DNA of 64,000 nucleotides from assembly GCA_001466705.2 (NCBI GenBank), contig LATX02000078.1, positions 682,001 to 746,000 on the forward strand, in the 5' to 3' direction. Shown here piece after piece: positions 23,204 to 34,052 of this stretch. Below the pieces are notes generated by a model. That model made no database searches and was not told where the DNA came from. It was given only the letters and a program-made list of their open reading frames with translations. This DNA is from Moniliophthora roreri (Eukaryota > Basidiomycota > Agaricomycetes > Agaricales > Marasmiaceae). Position numbers and translations under genes: made by a program. The first letter of the stretch is position 1, and every line of letters starts with the position of its first letter.

Positions 23204-25485
23204 TTATTGTCCTGCGTAGAAGAAGTCTTGCGGGACGTGTGTTTTACTTACGTGGTGCCTAGAAAGGTAAATGGTTAGAAGGCTCACTGGTACCTTCCTC
23301 GACACGACTCACGTTACTTTCACATGTTCAAGAACGTCAGCTCTAGTCACCAAACCATTGATATGTGCATTACAATGACCACATGCCCAGCATGCCCGTT
23401 CATCCTTGGGAGATTCCTGTTCCGCAAGTAATCTGAACTGCGGGACGTTGTACCATCTCGTGTGCGATCGAATCTAAGCAATGTCTGAGCTCGATATTTG
23501 GGTGTTCATGGGAGGTACGTACATGGTCTCTCCATGTCGCAACGAACGAATCATCATGGTGCTCGCAGTCCAGACACTGATAAAAGGCTCCAATTTCGTC
23601 CATATCATCTGGAGTCGCTATTTGCGGATCTAGTCCCGACTTCACTACCAGTAATCTTGCAGTTGGGACTTGAGAGTACCGGAATAGCTGCGATACTCGC
23701 AAGAGATCTCCTTCGCAACACGAACTAGTGTGAAGGTGGCGGACGGCGGCCTCTAAAGTTGACGAGTAGTGATAGCATTGTACGCATTGAATGACTGTCA
23801 TGGCCAGGTCCAATGAGGTCGTTCTTGGTGGCGGAGCCTCTGCTCTTCGCGATGAACACATGTACATGTCGATTGCTTCCGCAATATCCTCGGCGAGAAT
23901 CCTCTTCAGTGTTCTGATCCAACAATCCACTTCATCCTGAATTGTCTCCAAAGTAGTAGAGAGTTTCTCTTCCGAAATGGTCTTGCTATCAGGACAGACG
24001 AGGATTTCGTTTACTGTCTGAAACAAGTACATCGTTTCGATACTCGGAAGGGTTCTCCATTGTTTTGGTTGGAGCTTGTTCTTGTAGTCGAGAAAAACTT
24101 TGTCGAACGTTTTTCGACGCGTTGCAAGGATCCCATCATTGTCTCGTAGCATACGCGATGTGCGGTATCCGCGAATAACCGCAAAAACATCAGGACTGAT
24201 CATGTCCCAACCTGCCCATGGCCCTTTAGCTAGATAGCATGAACAGAGAGAAATGGACATACTTTTCTCACTGAGAGGCGTGGACCGCTGAACACACTGC
24301 AGCCATTTGACTTCTTGCATATCATCTTCTGTATAACCCATGTTACGCAATCGATCATAAATCCTTTTGAATACTCGTTAGCGAGCTGACGCGCAATGAC
24401 AAAAAGGTGGACTTACGCGCGAATCCGGGACTCACGAACGTTATCCGCTTCTTCTGCCTTTCTCGAACGATCTTCCGCAACCCATTCCTCACAACGGGAA
24501 GCATGCTGAACCCATGTCGGGTCAAGTCAGACATGTAATTCGAGAAGCTCAACACAGAACCAACCTCTGAGCACTCCTTAAGGAATTGCTTCCGCTTCTG
24601 GTTATAATTCTCTTTTGCCTTTCGTCGTTTGCATAGCGCAATCTCTTGGATAACCTTTTCGATCTCTTCACAGTGGTAGTACCCATTACGCGCTCCCCGA
24701 TTACCACCTTTAGACGATATGAGACCAAGTATTGTGGCTGTGGGATCGAAGGTGAACTCACCAGAGGTGGGTAGAACAAGGTCCAATACGACTCGATCTG
24801 CGTCTGGGTATCTTCTTTTGAATGCTACACGCGGTATGCCTCTGTAGAAGGGTATATACATCAGATGTGTTTATCGAACTAACAGGATATCATCATGTTA
24901 CCACTCACTTCTTTTTCACGCAGGCATAGCAAATTCTCTTTCGCAGGATGAAGTCTACTCTATTGACGCCCTTGGTACCGCAAACCTAGTAGAAACGTTA
25001 AGACATAGAAAGGGAAGAATATTTGGCGTACCCCATACCTGACAATGTGTACCACCCCACAATAGTCTAGCCCATTCCAGTTCCGACATTCCTGGCATCG
25101 GTGCTGGTGCTCTGAACGAGTTTCGCAGTGTGATCCATACAGAGGCGCCCGTTGTAGACAACAGAGTGGCTCGAAATAGACGATTTATCTTCGGGAGCTC
25201 GATCAGAGTCTTAGCAGGAAGGAAGCTGCATATCTGTGGACAAAGATCAGCCATGTGGGTGTAGAAGTATGAGAAGGTACAACGTACGAGAAAAATGATA
25301 TCAAGAGGCATTGAACACAGTAGGCTCGTTTGATTTTGGTCTGTAATTTTCGCGCTCACGTTTGACGCAGGCGAACAAGAAGTGAGTGTTGTCTTGACAC
25401 GTTTGGGATTGGGCTCTTCAAGTTGATGTCCTGGCTCGGTATTCGTCGGTACTTGCAGAAAGGTGACTCTGAATGATGTTTGCAT
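23204..25485 (-). CDS. F-box protein with zinc-knuckle and C2H2-like motifs (minus-strand copy)
   Basis: Paralogue of the gene at 20857, in inverted orientation. Start at ATG 25485, then a Ser/Thr-rich N-terminus. The F-box is split by an intron at the same place (MPLDIIFL / ICSFLPAKTLIELPKINRLF). Then MSELEWARLLW and a complete CxxC-x14-CxxC knuckle (HCQVCG, RICYACVKKK). The middle carries RRYPDADRVVLDLVL, EEIEKVIQEIALCKRRKA, ATRRKTFDKVFLDYKNKL and a finger-like CVQCYHYSSTLEAAVRHLH. Then SGLDPQIATPDDMDEIGAFY, a second finger CLDCEHHDD with HVRTSHEH, and a last CWACGHCNAH. It ends FFYAGQ with stop at 23204. All splice sites I checked are GT-AG. Likely a substrate adaptor of an SCF ligase; the target is unknown. 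F-box families with these motifs are commonly expanded in Agaricomycetes. Confidence 0.82.
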
Positions 25486-26267
25486 GGTACTCTTTGCTCA
25501 GAGAAAGATCTACAGATGTATGTAGTGTTCCCGGCTCGAGACCTATCCATTGAAATAGTTCATGGTGGAGTGAGGTGGCGATTGGCGTGGAGTCAGTCAT
25601 AAGCACGACGTCAGTGGCAAACCCGCATCAATTTTGAACATCAAGTGACCGTTTATCCCTCTCAGAAGGATAACTTGAAGGATGAATAGCAACTCAATCC
25701 GATACCACCTTCGGAAGATAGGCCCTGATCATGATGCGACTCCGGCATCGTGCATAAATGGTTGACTCTGATGAGGGCAAGTAAGGACATGAAGGCCTAT
25801 TGGTATCTGTTAGCTCTATATATCATGGAATAACGAGATCGGCACGCACGAGAAACAGAAGGACCCTTGGCCGGCAGTAACCTCAAGTTTCCAGTATTCT
25901 GCAATTTTTGAGTCATCTTCACCCGTTTCTATGATTTTTTTGTCAGTTGAATTCCTGATAGTCTTCAAGTCAGGTCGGTTATCGCATCAAAAGGTAAGAT
26001 TGAGCTCGAGTATAGGTGGGGGCGGTGGTGTAACTTAAGAGGTTTAAACGCGTCGATCTGCGAGCACAACGCTCAGCGGACCCGAGTACTGTACAGTACG
26101 TTGAGTCCACGCCCCCTTCAATCATCCGTCGCCCAATTACTAGTAACACCACGCAGCGTTTTTGCACGCATGGTAATTTGACATCTTTTTTTGTTCATCA
26201 TTTGTGGTCGTTAGGCTCATATACTGGTGACGGAACTCGCAACTGCTCCTGAACCACTACTGCCAAC
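25486..26267. other. Intergenic upstream of the F-box gene
   Basis: About 0.8 kb with no recognised gene; includes the promoter of the minus-strand F-box gene. Confidence 0.5.
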
Positions 26268-27540
26268 ATGCGCCTTGTCCCAGGCTCCACTATCTCTCCT
26301 AATGTCCGTGTCAGTATCAACGAGACGCACAAAAGATCTTCTTCTGTATCGGATGCTATCAAAACGTTGCAAAAGGCTTCAAAAAATGGCCAGCAGTCTA
26401 ATACAGACATCTCGAGTCGGTCCACATCCCAAGCACGCGTCGCTCTACAAGCTATTGCCTTCCTGACCGACATGCTGTTGTCAGGTCCACCCGGATTGCG
26501 CTAACAACGTTTAGGCATTGGCAATATTGAAAGGGACTGGTGCTCTGTCATCAATCCATGTGTGGAGTTCCTCCTCGAGCGATATCTTATCACTGAGGAT
26601 GACCCATCCATCTTGGAATGCATTAACTTCTCGAGGTAAGTTGGATGGATTCTACTTTCTTTTCTCCTTTATCCCACATTCTCCGCAAATCGGGAGGCGG
26701 CGTTGAATAAACTCCGGGAAATGACACCGTATTTACTACCTCTTATAGCGACTACCTTCTTCAAGACAGTCGATTCTCAGCATGCGAACGGGCCCAGCTG
26801 GGCTGCACTCTTTGACGCTTTTGGATAACCCAGTGGCCAAGATGGATGCACTGTCAGTACGGCATGTTAGGGACCTCACGCGACAAACCCAGTGTCATGA
26901 ATCTCGAACAATTGCTAAAGGACAAGAGGTTGCAAAAATATTCACTCAAGAAGGGTCATCGAACCGGGCTTGGAAGGTAAACCTTGATTCACGGTTGGTT
27001 TTCTGGAGATATGGAGGTGTTGCCAAGACAAAGCATTGGTCCTGGAGGAGATATTTCGACTCACACACGACGATGGCCCAAATATATGTCAGCATGAACA
27101 GGTATATGAACCCGGAAACCTTCTGACTTCGACACTCACATCAGTGCATGATCAGTGTCCTCTCAAAGAAACACCGTGTTTATCACTGCAAGTACTATCC
27201 GTCCTTCACGAGAGCTCTCGGAGGTGTGTTATTTGTTCATATTCACACTGTTCGCCGTTTTTTAAACTTAGTCTTGGTCATGGTAGATGGCAGTCCCCTT
27301 CCTTTTCGCATTGACGACTGCTTCTTCAGAGCTCCGACGAAAACACCGGTCCTCGAAAACTGTGAAGACATCAAACGGGATATGCGTACATTCGAACCAT
27401 ACCAATCAAAACTTGGCGTTATTGCCTTCAATTTCGATGTCCCAAATTTCTTGTTAACGGTAGGAAAGACAAACATCATGACAATGGCTCCTTGTCTTTC
27501 ATGGTCTATGGTTGACGTATTCATTCTTGGTGCCAATTGA
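26268..27540 (+). pseudogene. Decayed multi-exon gene (possibly MYND-type family)
   Basis: From ATG 26268 a readable exon gives NVRVSINETHKRSSSVSD and ARVALQAIAFLTDMLLS. A plausible intron leads to GIGNIERDWCSVINPCVEFL and ITEDDPSILECINFS. After that no single frame continues. Coherent pieces appear in different frames with stops between them: a block at about 26700-26830 (LREMTPYLLPLIATTFFK, GPSWAALFDAFG), one at 27036-27314 with RRCVICSYSHC, and one at 27279-27540 (SPLPFRIDDCF, DIKRDMRTFEPYQSKLGVIA). The order helix-rich region, Cys pair, then a C-terminal block is loosely like Agaricomycete MYND-finger proteins, but the finger itself is not visible. It is either a pseudogene or a gene I could not splice. 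Confidence 0.35.
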
Positions 27541-27870
27541 CCGTGATTGAAGTGGAAATAAGACCGTTCTAGTGTATGTTTCATTCTACCTTTCGCAATG
27601 CCGCGAGCACTCACTACTCTTCCCTAGCATCAGGATCCTGACATACTTGGGATAATTCTTGTAAGACTCGCGCAAGCGCTCTGAGCCGGTTGGCACTGCT
27701 GCTTGATATTCATCATTTCTTGAACTGTTGTCTTCTTTGAACACTCCAACTCCCATTCTGTATGTACATATACAGAGTTGCATAAAACATTGCATGAGAA
27801 CGTTCTTTCATGTCACGCTTTACCATGAAAGCGGAGTACGCAACGCAGGCACCACCTCTTGCTATCCTTC
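27541..27870. other. 3' flank of secreted protein S1
   Basis: No gene recognised. About 27770-27870 is similar to 30735-30846, the 3' flank of the S2 paralogue, so the duplication reached beyond the coding region. Confidence 0.5.
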
Positions 27871-28546
27871 TCATCCAAATCTTGGGAAGACATTTGGAAT
27901 AACACCGACAGCAGGATTACCGCCGAGTTCAGCGAATGCCTTTGAGTTCAGGATGACACTTCCTGCATCACACTCTTCACAAATTCCGACGGGCGCCAAC
28001 CAGCTCTTGGTAGTATCCAAAATGACGCCAGATGCATCTGGTGTCAACGATTCAGTCACTCCATTATTCACCGTTGCTGGATATTTGTCACTTACCGAGG
28101 GCGAAGACGGTTGCATCAAGACGACCGCATAAACCGTTTTCGGCACTGTTAATGATCAGTAAGTGCTATCAATCAAGCGCTTTTAGCAGACTCACGCCGT
28201 CGATCCTGGACTGTGTATATAATTGAGCATTCTATGTAGAAATGGATGAAACAAAAACTCACGCCGCATTTCTAAGGAACGCTCGCGCAATAAGGAAGGC
28301 GGAGTCATCTGGCCCAACCTGGATGTTGCACTCATTTTGGACAATTCGGGCGTTGTCAAGAGTGGCTGTGAATAAATGAGCGAATGTCGAAACTCATACA
28401 GGGAAAAGCGCACCGTTTCCTGGAATCCCACCGTTTTGGACTTCTTGGAGGACTTGGCCAACTAGTTGACGCTTCACGAAGGATGTAGTTGGTGCAGCAA
28501 TGGTTGAAACCACAAGAGAGGCGATAAGGAAGGTGCGAGAGAACAT
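27871..28546 (-). CDS. Small secreted protein S1 (possible double-psi beta-barrel fold)
   Basis: Five exons give 155 residues: 28546..28414, 28365..28263, 28196..28210 (a 15-nt microexon), 28145..28096 and 28037..27871; the total is an exact frame. Signal peptide MFSRTFLIASLVVSTIAA, then a Kex2-type KR site and GQVLQEVQNGGIPGNG. The body has ARIVQNECNIQVGPDDSAFL, the microexon PGSTA, AENGLCGRLDATVFAL, SWLAPVGICEECDAGSV and KAFAELGGNPAVGVIPNV. The CGR and EECDAG with late AFxxLG pattern recalls double-psi beta-barrel (expansin/RlpA-like) proteins; that fold is my inference. Secreted, function unknown. A paralogue (S2) lies at 30847..31518. Rejecting the microexon would break the frame. Confidence 0.8.
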
Positions 28547-28667
28547 CTTGAATAGTGAAGGGCTGTTGAAAAGGCTACCGGGCCTGAGGGAGTAGATGAA
28601 CAGAAAAACAAAAACGGAGCTGCTTCGAGCAGGAGAGCTGGTCTGAGGATAGCTTATCCAAAGAGAC

Positions 28668-28675
28668 CTTTTATA
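28668..28675 (-). promoter_or_regulatory. TATA box of S1
   Basis: TATAAAAG on the minus strand, about 120 bp before the ATG at 28546. S2 has the same box at the same distance. Confidence 0.6.
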
Positions 28676-29577
28676 GGCTGACCACATTGAATTATGACGA
28701 TTTTGGCCGGATTATGTATTGACATAGCATTAAGAACAATGAGCTGGCAGGAGCGCTGCACCAATTCATAGCAAGCCCGGGGACGAAGCATTCTGGACGT
28801 CCAACATGGCTAATTGATGCACCAGCATTGGGGTTCTTGGCATCCAGGTCTGTGGTATATATGTAGCAGGTGGTTGTTCGCAGCGAGAAGAATCAAATGA
28901 AAAAATACTTCCGCTATGGATTCAAACAGGCAACACTTCGCTCAGCATCGAATCCCGTACGCCGTGGACCAGACCACCGTGAATTGGCTTCCCTTTCCAA
29001 ACGGCAAGTTTTGAGTAAGACGCAAAATACTTCGCAGAACGCCGTAGTCGCCGACCAGTTCAATCAAGGACATCAGGGAGCGCTGAGCAACGATTGATGG
29101 TTGATGGGATGGTTTGGTGAAATGTATAAGCCCTATCCCATTTTGTTAGCAATCATCGTAGTTCGCAGCATTTTGGTCGAAGTCCGCCGGAGGAATCCAT
29201 GCCAATTCGCATCACGCCTGAGCATTGCTTCGCCATTCCTGTGCTTGGCGACGATAGGACTATGCAGTTGTTCGTATAGAAGGCTGAAAGGAGATGAATG
29301 AAGCTACAGGAAGAAGTACCTCGGCCTATTACCCAGCTTCCAGAGTATCGGACGCGCGCAATTTGAAGGGCCATCATCAGGCAGCCATCAGGTAGATATC
29401 AAGGTGATGGAGATTTGAAGCAGAGCCAAACTTGAATGAGCGCTCGCCGTAGCGGCCTTTCACACGGCTCAAATCTATCTGCACTGCTAGTCTGCCTAGT
29501 ACCTACCAAGCCAATGTTGAACGTCGAACCAGGGATCTAACTCGCACCACCGAATCTATCTTCCCCCAACCCCCTAC
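28676..29577. other. Duplicated intergenic DNA between S1 and the X1 relic
   Basis: No gene. Patches (around 28810-28835 and 28985-29060) are recognisably similar to the region upstream of S2 (31790-32060). This shows that the intergenic DNA was duplicated with the genes. Confidence 0.5.
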
Positions 29578-30100
29578 ATGACTACTCTCGACGTCGTGGA
29601 TCTTGGAGGACTGGCGAAGGGTGACTTTGTGAAGTCAAGAAGATCACTGGAGCATTTTCCGAGTTTTCATAGGTCAAAAGTATCGAAGAAATTCCGATGG
29701 TTCTACGAGGAAATCCAAGTCTATCATCGCTCCTTCACCCGAATTGTCTCTGTACCTTGCAATCACGGAGCTCAGCACAAGTGTACAACATTTGTCGATG
29801 CGTCATACCGGGGCTTCCCTCATTTTTCGTCGTTCGGCTCACCAGGACCCGCATCGTCAACGATATCAATTTCGAACCGCGACGGGCGGTTATCTCGACC
29901 TAGATGTACACATGAAGTATTGTCGCTTTCGGAATGGTCGAAACAGACGTTTGAATCGCACATCTCCATACATAGTAACCGGCCCGGGATATCCCTGTCG
30001 AATCCGTGTGTTGTTGCAGCCGGTACGAGAGAACGGGTGTACCATTGATCAAGCGACTTTTGTAAACATTCTTTACCAGTTCTCTTTCTGACGTTGCTCT
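29578..30100 (+). pseudogene. X1: degraded relic of gene X
   Basis: Reads VVDLGGLAKGDF, homologous to VVDPGRLANGDLGEVE of X2 (32640), followed by a region matching X2's Ser-rich middle (FPHFSSFGSPG, SSTISISN, RPRCTHEVLSLSE). The N-terminal exon is missing, and so is the conserved last exon (HVRTVELLKERAQLL in X2). Frames shift relative to X2. It is the most decayed of the three X copies. Confidence 0.6.
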
Positions 30101-30423
30101 GTCTCTAGAATCAGAGTAAGTTGACAAGCATTTCATTTGTTCCATTCGAAGCACGGAGTCATGGTTCACAACATCGACAGCCCGTTGATATTTTCCCGTT
30201 CGGTTCCTTACAGGTCACGGATATCGACGCAGTAGCCCGAGCTGTATCGGAACATGTGCTAACATCGTCTTCGCGATGGTTGGGCTGACGATAATTACGG
30301 CACTCTTTCCGTGGTCCATGTTACCTCTTGGTTTCTACGTGGGGAAACGGCAAGTGTCAATATGAAGGCTATGGTCCCATTCTGCCATTTTCCTGCGAGG
30401 CATGGGAGGACGGTCCGGGATTA
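30101..30423. other. Intergenic next to the second MITE
   Basis: Nothing recognised; ends in the TA at 30422-30423 that flanks the MITE. Confidence 0.5.
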
Positions 30424-30589
30424 CAGTATAACTTCTCTTAACCCATACCCTATCAACCCATAACCTCTTATAACCCATAGATTTTTTGCCAAAATCCCAC
30501 CTGGTTTGGCAGGGGAAACCCCATAACCTTCAATAACCCCATGGTTTTGAGCATGAACCAACTGCTATGGGTTATAAGAGGTTAGACTG
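30424..30589. mobile_element. 166-bp MITE with TA target-site duplication
   Basis: Inverted ends CAGTATAACTTCTCTTAACC and the complement CAGTCTAACCTCTTATAACC match at 20 of 24 positions counted to CCCATA. TA dinucleotides at 30422-30423 and 30590-30591 form the duplication, again pointing to a Tc1/mariner-type mobiliser. The inside holds repeated CCCATAACC words and a short palindrome (TGCCAAA / TTTGGCA). Non-coding. Confidence 0.8.
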
Positions 30590-30846
30590 TATCAGTACTT
30601 CGCCTGACCCTTCCCGGGGTGTTCTTAGTAGAAGCCAAGCATGTTTTTAACTATGTGGTCCTAGTAGCGAAAACTAGAAAATCAAGCTACTTTTTGATTC
30701 ACTTTGAACGATCTGACTCCCATTCCGCATGAACATATACAGAGTTGCATAAATCATTGCACAAGAATGTCCCTTCATGTCGCGCCTTACCGTGAAAGCG
30801 GAGTATGCGACGCAAGTGGAACCCTTCATCGGTCATATCCTCCTCC

Positions 30847-31518
30847 TCATCCGAATCTTGGGTAGACGTTTGGAATAACGCCCACCGTAGGATCACCGCC
30901 GAGTTCAGCAAATGCCTTCGAGTTCAGGGTGACGCTGCCCTCATCACATTCTTCACAGAATCCGACAGGAGCCAGCCAGCTCTTGGTGGTGTTCAAAATG
31001 ATTCCGGATGCATCTGGCGTCGATGGGTATCAGTCACATCTTTTTTCGCTACCCTGAGTGACCGCTTACCAGGAGCAAAGATAGTTGCATCGAGGCGACC
31101 ACAAATACCATTTTCGGCACTGTTTATGATCAGTAAGAGGTGGAGATCAGGGCTTTCAGGGGACTTACGCGGTTGATCCTGGACTGTGAGATGAAATTTA
31201 GTATGGAGAGCTAAAAAGAAGCGGAGAAAAATTCACATCGCATTTCTGAAGATTACCCGTGAAATCAGGAAAGCAGCATCGTCGGGTCCAATTTGGATGC
31301 CGCACTCGTTTTGAGCGACTCGAGCGTTGTCAAGAGTGGTTTTGAAGAAGTCAATAACAGTAAAAATGATGTTTGGAAAGCGTACCGTTTCCTGGGATGC
31401 CACCGTTCCGGAATTCCGTGAGGACTTGGCCAGGTAACTGACGTCTTACGAATATTGCAGCTGGTGCAGCAACAGTCGCGGCGACGAGAGAAATGAGAAC
31501 GAAGGCACGAGAGAACAT
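30847..31518 (-). CDS. Small secreted protein S2 (paralogue of S1, canonical splice acceptor lost)
   Basis: Same architecture as S1: ATG 31518, signal peptide MFSRAFVLISLVAATVAA, a basic site, GGIPGNG. Then QNECGIQIGPDDAAFLIS, the 15-nt microexon 31169..31183 (PGSTA), AENGICGRLDATIFAP, SWLAPVGFCEECDEGSV and AFAELGGDPTVGVIPNV. Exons 1, 3, 4 and 5 have the S1 lengths (133, 15, 50 and 167 nt). The acceptor of intron 1 has changed: S1 reads CACAG before CCACTC, S2 reads CAAAA. The next AG (CTCGAG, exon then starting at 31318) keeps the frame and removes about seven residues (ATLDNAR), giving 148 residues. So S2 may still be functional with a shortened N-terminal part, or it may be a recent pseudogene. 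Confidence 0.7.
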
Positions 31519-31636
31519 CGTTGGATTAAAGAGGAATCCTGAAAAGGCTACCAGGCCTGAAAGAATAGATGAACAAAATAACGAAGCTGCTTTGCGCAGG
31601 AGAGTTGGTCTGGGGATACGCGGTTCGAAAGGAGCT

Positions 31637-31644
31637 CTTTTATA
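31637..31644 (-). promoter_or_regulatory. TATA box of S2
   Basis: TATAAAAG on the minus strand, about 120 bp before the ATG at 31518, matching S1. Confidence 0.6.
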
Positions 31645-32280
31645 CACCAGTGGTCGTTGGAATGTGACTGATTCTTCCAGGCAACGTATTGCTGTGGCGT
31701 CAGCGACATTGAACTGACAGAGCGCTATTGATTCATGGTCCGCACAAGAGTAGTATTCTGGAGATATCGATTCGCTTGCATATGGCTGATTTGATGCACC
31801 AAGGTTGGGGTTCCTCGCTTCCGGACTTAGGAGCGCATACGTACTAGATGGCTGCTCTCGGAGATGAGTTCGAATCAAATCCATACTCCCTCGTCCGCGA
31901 GTTCCAGCAGATTGAGCCGAACAGTTTGTCCCGTACCGAGTTCTGCATTACATCGACCGACTCGCTGTAGACAAGATAGTTCCCCCAGACCTTGCCGAAC
32001 GGCAAGTTTTCAGAGGGACACAGGACGCCTCCTATGACACCGTAGTCGCCGTGTAGTCCGATCCAGCGCAACAGTGAGGTTCAGAAATGGTTAATTAACT
32101 GTTCAACCTTGTAATAGCATCCCAATTTGTTCTGTACTCATCCTATTCCCAATAATTTGGGTGAAGCCCGCCGATAATCCTATTCATGTGTTGGCGAAGT
32201 GTTGGCGAAGAATTGATAATGAGGTTGGGATTCAAAGTAGAGCCACATAGGCGCCCATTCATTGTTGAACCTGGTTGGCG
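31645..32280. other. Intergenic between S2 and X2 (shared divergent promoter region)
   Basis: S2 and X2 are divergent, about 760 bp apart. Parts resemble the DNA between S1 and X1. No gene was seen. Confidence 0.5.
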
Positions 32281-33378
32281 ATGTTCCCCAATGCTACTCT
32301 TTCACATACTCACATTTATTCGCGTCGGGTCCCGTTAGCGGAACTAACCAGAGATCTCAATTCATTACTTTACCGAATCTCTCTCCCTTTAACCCTCACC
32401 TCTCCAACCGAACTGACGCCGACCCTCATCCTTGCCATTCTCGAGTCAATACTGGAACAGAGACTACCTTTAGATCATGAGGTTCGTGGGTGTTTCTCAT
32501 TCGGAAAATAAGACTAACTTGACGTTTCTTTAGATTCGAAGATGTCGAACAGAAGATGCGAAAGTTATATGCATGAAAATGGTTTTGGGGGTTCTGCAAA
32601 CGGACGTTTTGGTTCAATTAGGAGCTGACCCTGGGGGGTACTTGACTACCCTTAGTGTCGTGGATCCTGGAAGACTGGCGAATGGTGACTTGGGTGAAGT
32701 TGAGAGAGTTGCTAGTGCATTGTGTTGGGTCGGGGAGAGATTTTCGTTGGTAACTCAAAGAAGTTCCAGTGCTTCAACGAGGAAATCCAGATCTATCACC
32801 TCTTCTTCACAATCACCGCCTCATCGTCGTGCTGTCACAGAGTCGGATACGAGCGTACAAAATCTATCGATGCGTAGTGACTTGGGCTTGCCTCACCTTT
32901 CGTCATTCGACTCGCCAGGATCATCGTCAACGATATCTGCTTCAAACAAGCCTAGATGCATACATGAAGTCTCATCGCCGTCAGAAGAGTACGAGACTGG
33001 ACAATTTCGACATAGACATCCAGATCCCCATTACAGTAGCCGAGATACCTCTGCCGAGTCCATTCTCGCACCTGTGTCGTTGCCACCAGTACGAGAGAGC
33101 GGATATATTGAGGAGGTTGATGAAGATGAGGAAATACGATCCTTCGAGAGAAGTCAAGATTCAGTACGTATTGTTTTCTACCCGTTCAGGTTCCCTTCCA
33201 TGCTGACGGCCTTTCCTTGCAGATAATGATTCCGTTCCTCACCACCCACGACTCAGAAGGAAGGTTCTCTGTGCCTGAAGGGGCCAGCCATGTTCGCACA
33301 GTCGAACTATTGAAGGAACGAGCGCAGCTGCTTTACAGGATTGCAAAACTACAGCAACAAGATTATCAGTTTGGCTAG
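32281..33378 (+). CDS. X2: intact copy of gene X (Ser-rich protein, possible DUF5745-type N-terminus)
   Basis: Three exons (32281..32481, 32534..33163, 33223..33378) give an exact 328-residue frame. N-terminal helical part: RVPLAELTRDLNSLLYRI, LTPTLILAILESILEQRLPL, VICMKMVLGVLQTDVLVQLG, VVDPGRLANGDLGEVERVAS, ALCWVGERF. This resembles the N-terminal domain of basidiomycete proteins that I associate with DUF5745 (calponin-homology-like); that name is from memory. The middle is Ser-rich (FDSPGSSSTISASNKP, CIHEVSSPSEEYE) and ends acidic (GYIEEVDEDEEIRSFERS). The last exon has HVRTVELLKERAQLLYRIAK, a short coiled coil. Function unknown. It is the only undamaged copy of three. Confidence 0.72.
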
Positions 33379-33822
33379 GTTTCGGTTAGCCGACTGCCAC
33401 TGAACTTCGGACTCCCATGTCGATGACACGAAATCATCGTTTGGGATATCTCCATTACACTGCAGGCCGCTGGGCAAGCTGTCGACATGCCACTCTAGCT
33501 ACTCAGAGATGCTTCTGGTTAGGCACATGGGAGGAAATCGACAGGTCCGCTCGCTGTTGAAGCGCTAAGCACCCCCAGTGCTCATGTGGCTCTGCACAAT
33601 CACCGTCGTCAGTATTGCTTATTAGTTGTCTTATCGATCTTATATTGCAATACAGTAGCTGAATTAGAAGTGTACAAGTAGAAATGTGGTGGTCTTCAAT
33701 GAAACACACGGGAAGATACAAGTAACAAAAAAAGGTCGCAGAATGAAGTGTAGACGGGACACTACGAAAGTGGTCTCCCAAGAGCTGAGTCAAACCGTTC
33801 GCTGGATCGCTTATTCTTTCTT
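33379..33822. other. 3' flank of X2
   Basis: No gene. Nearly identical to 37465-37908 downstream of X3. Confidence 0.6.
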
Positions 33823-33967
33823 ACAGGTCGCCTTCCATTCCGACAGTTTTTTCTTGCGGATAACGATTCTGTTCCTCCCCACCCAAGACTCAGAAGGAAG
33901 CTTCTCGGTGCCTGGGGGGGACCAGCCGCGTATTGAATTACTGAAAGAACGAGAGAACGAGCGCAGC
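33823..33967 (+). pseudogene. Orphan copy of X exon 3 (after X2)
   Basis: Encodes FLPTQDSEGSFSVPGGDQPR then ELLKER, clearly the last exon of X (FLTTHDSEGRFSVPEGASH, ELLKERAQLL) again, about 0.6 kb downstream. The upstream acceptor reads TTGCGG where the functional exon has TTGCAG. So it is an exon-sized partial duplication that has lost its splice site. Confidence 0.7.
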
Positions 33968-34052
33968 TGATCTACAGCAACGTAACTATCACCACACCGA
34001 CTAGCCTGCCAATTTTGCTCGTAATGAATCAACTCTGCACTGCCAGGCGCAA

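Noticed and set aside
29520..29560. tRNA-like GGTTCGA on the minus strand
   Set aside because: The flanking bases cannot form a T-arm and no acceptor stem was found.
32769..33206. Alternative frame of gene X exon 2 (145 codons; DNFDIDIQIPITVAEIPLP)
   Set aside because: Looked plausible at first, but the other frame continues from the N-terminal domain and joins exon 3 in phase at the true donor (GATTCA/gtacgt).
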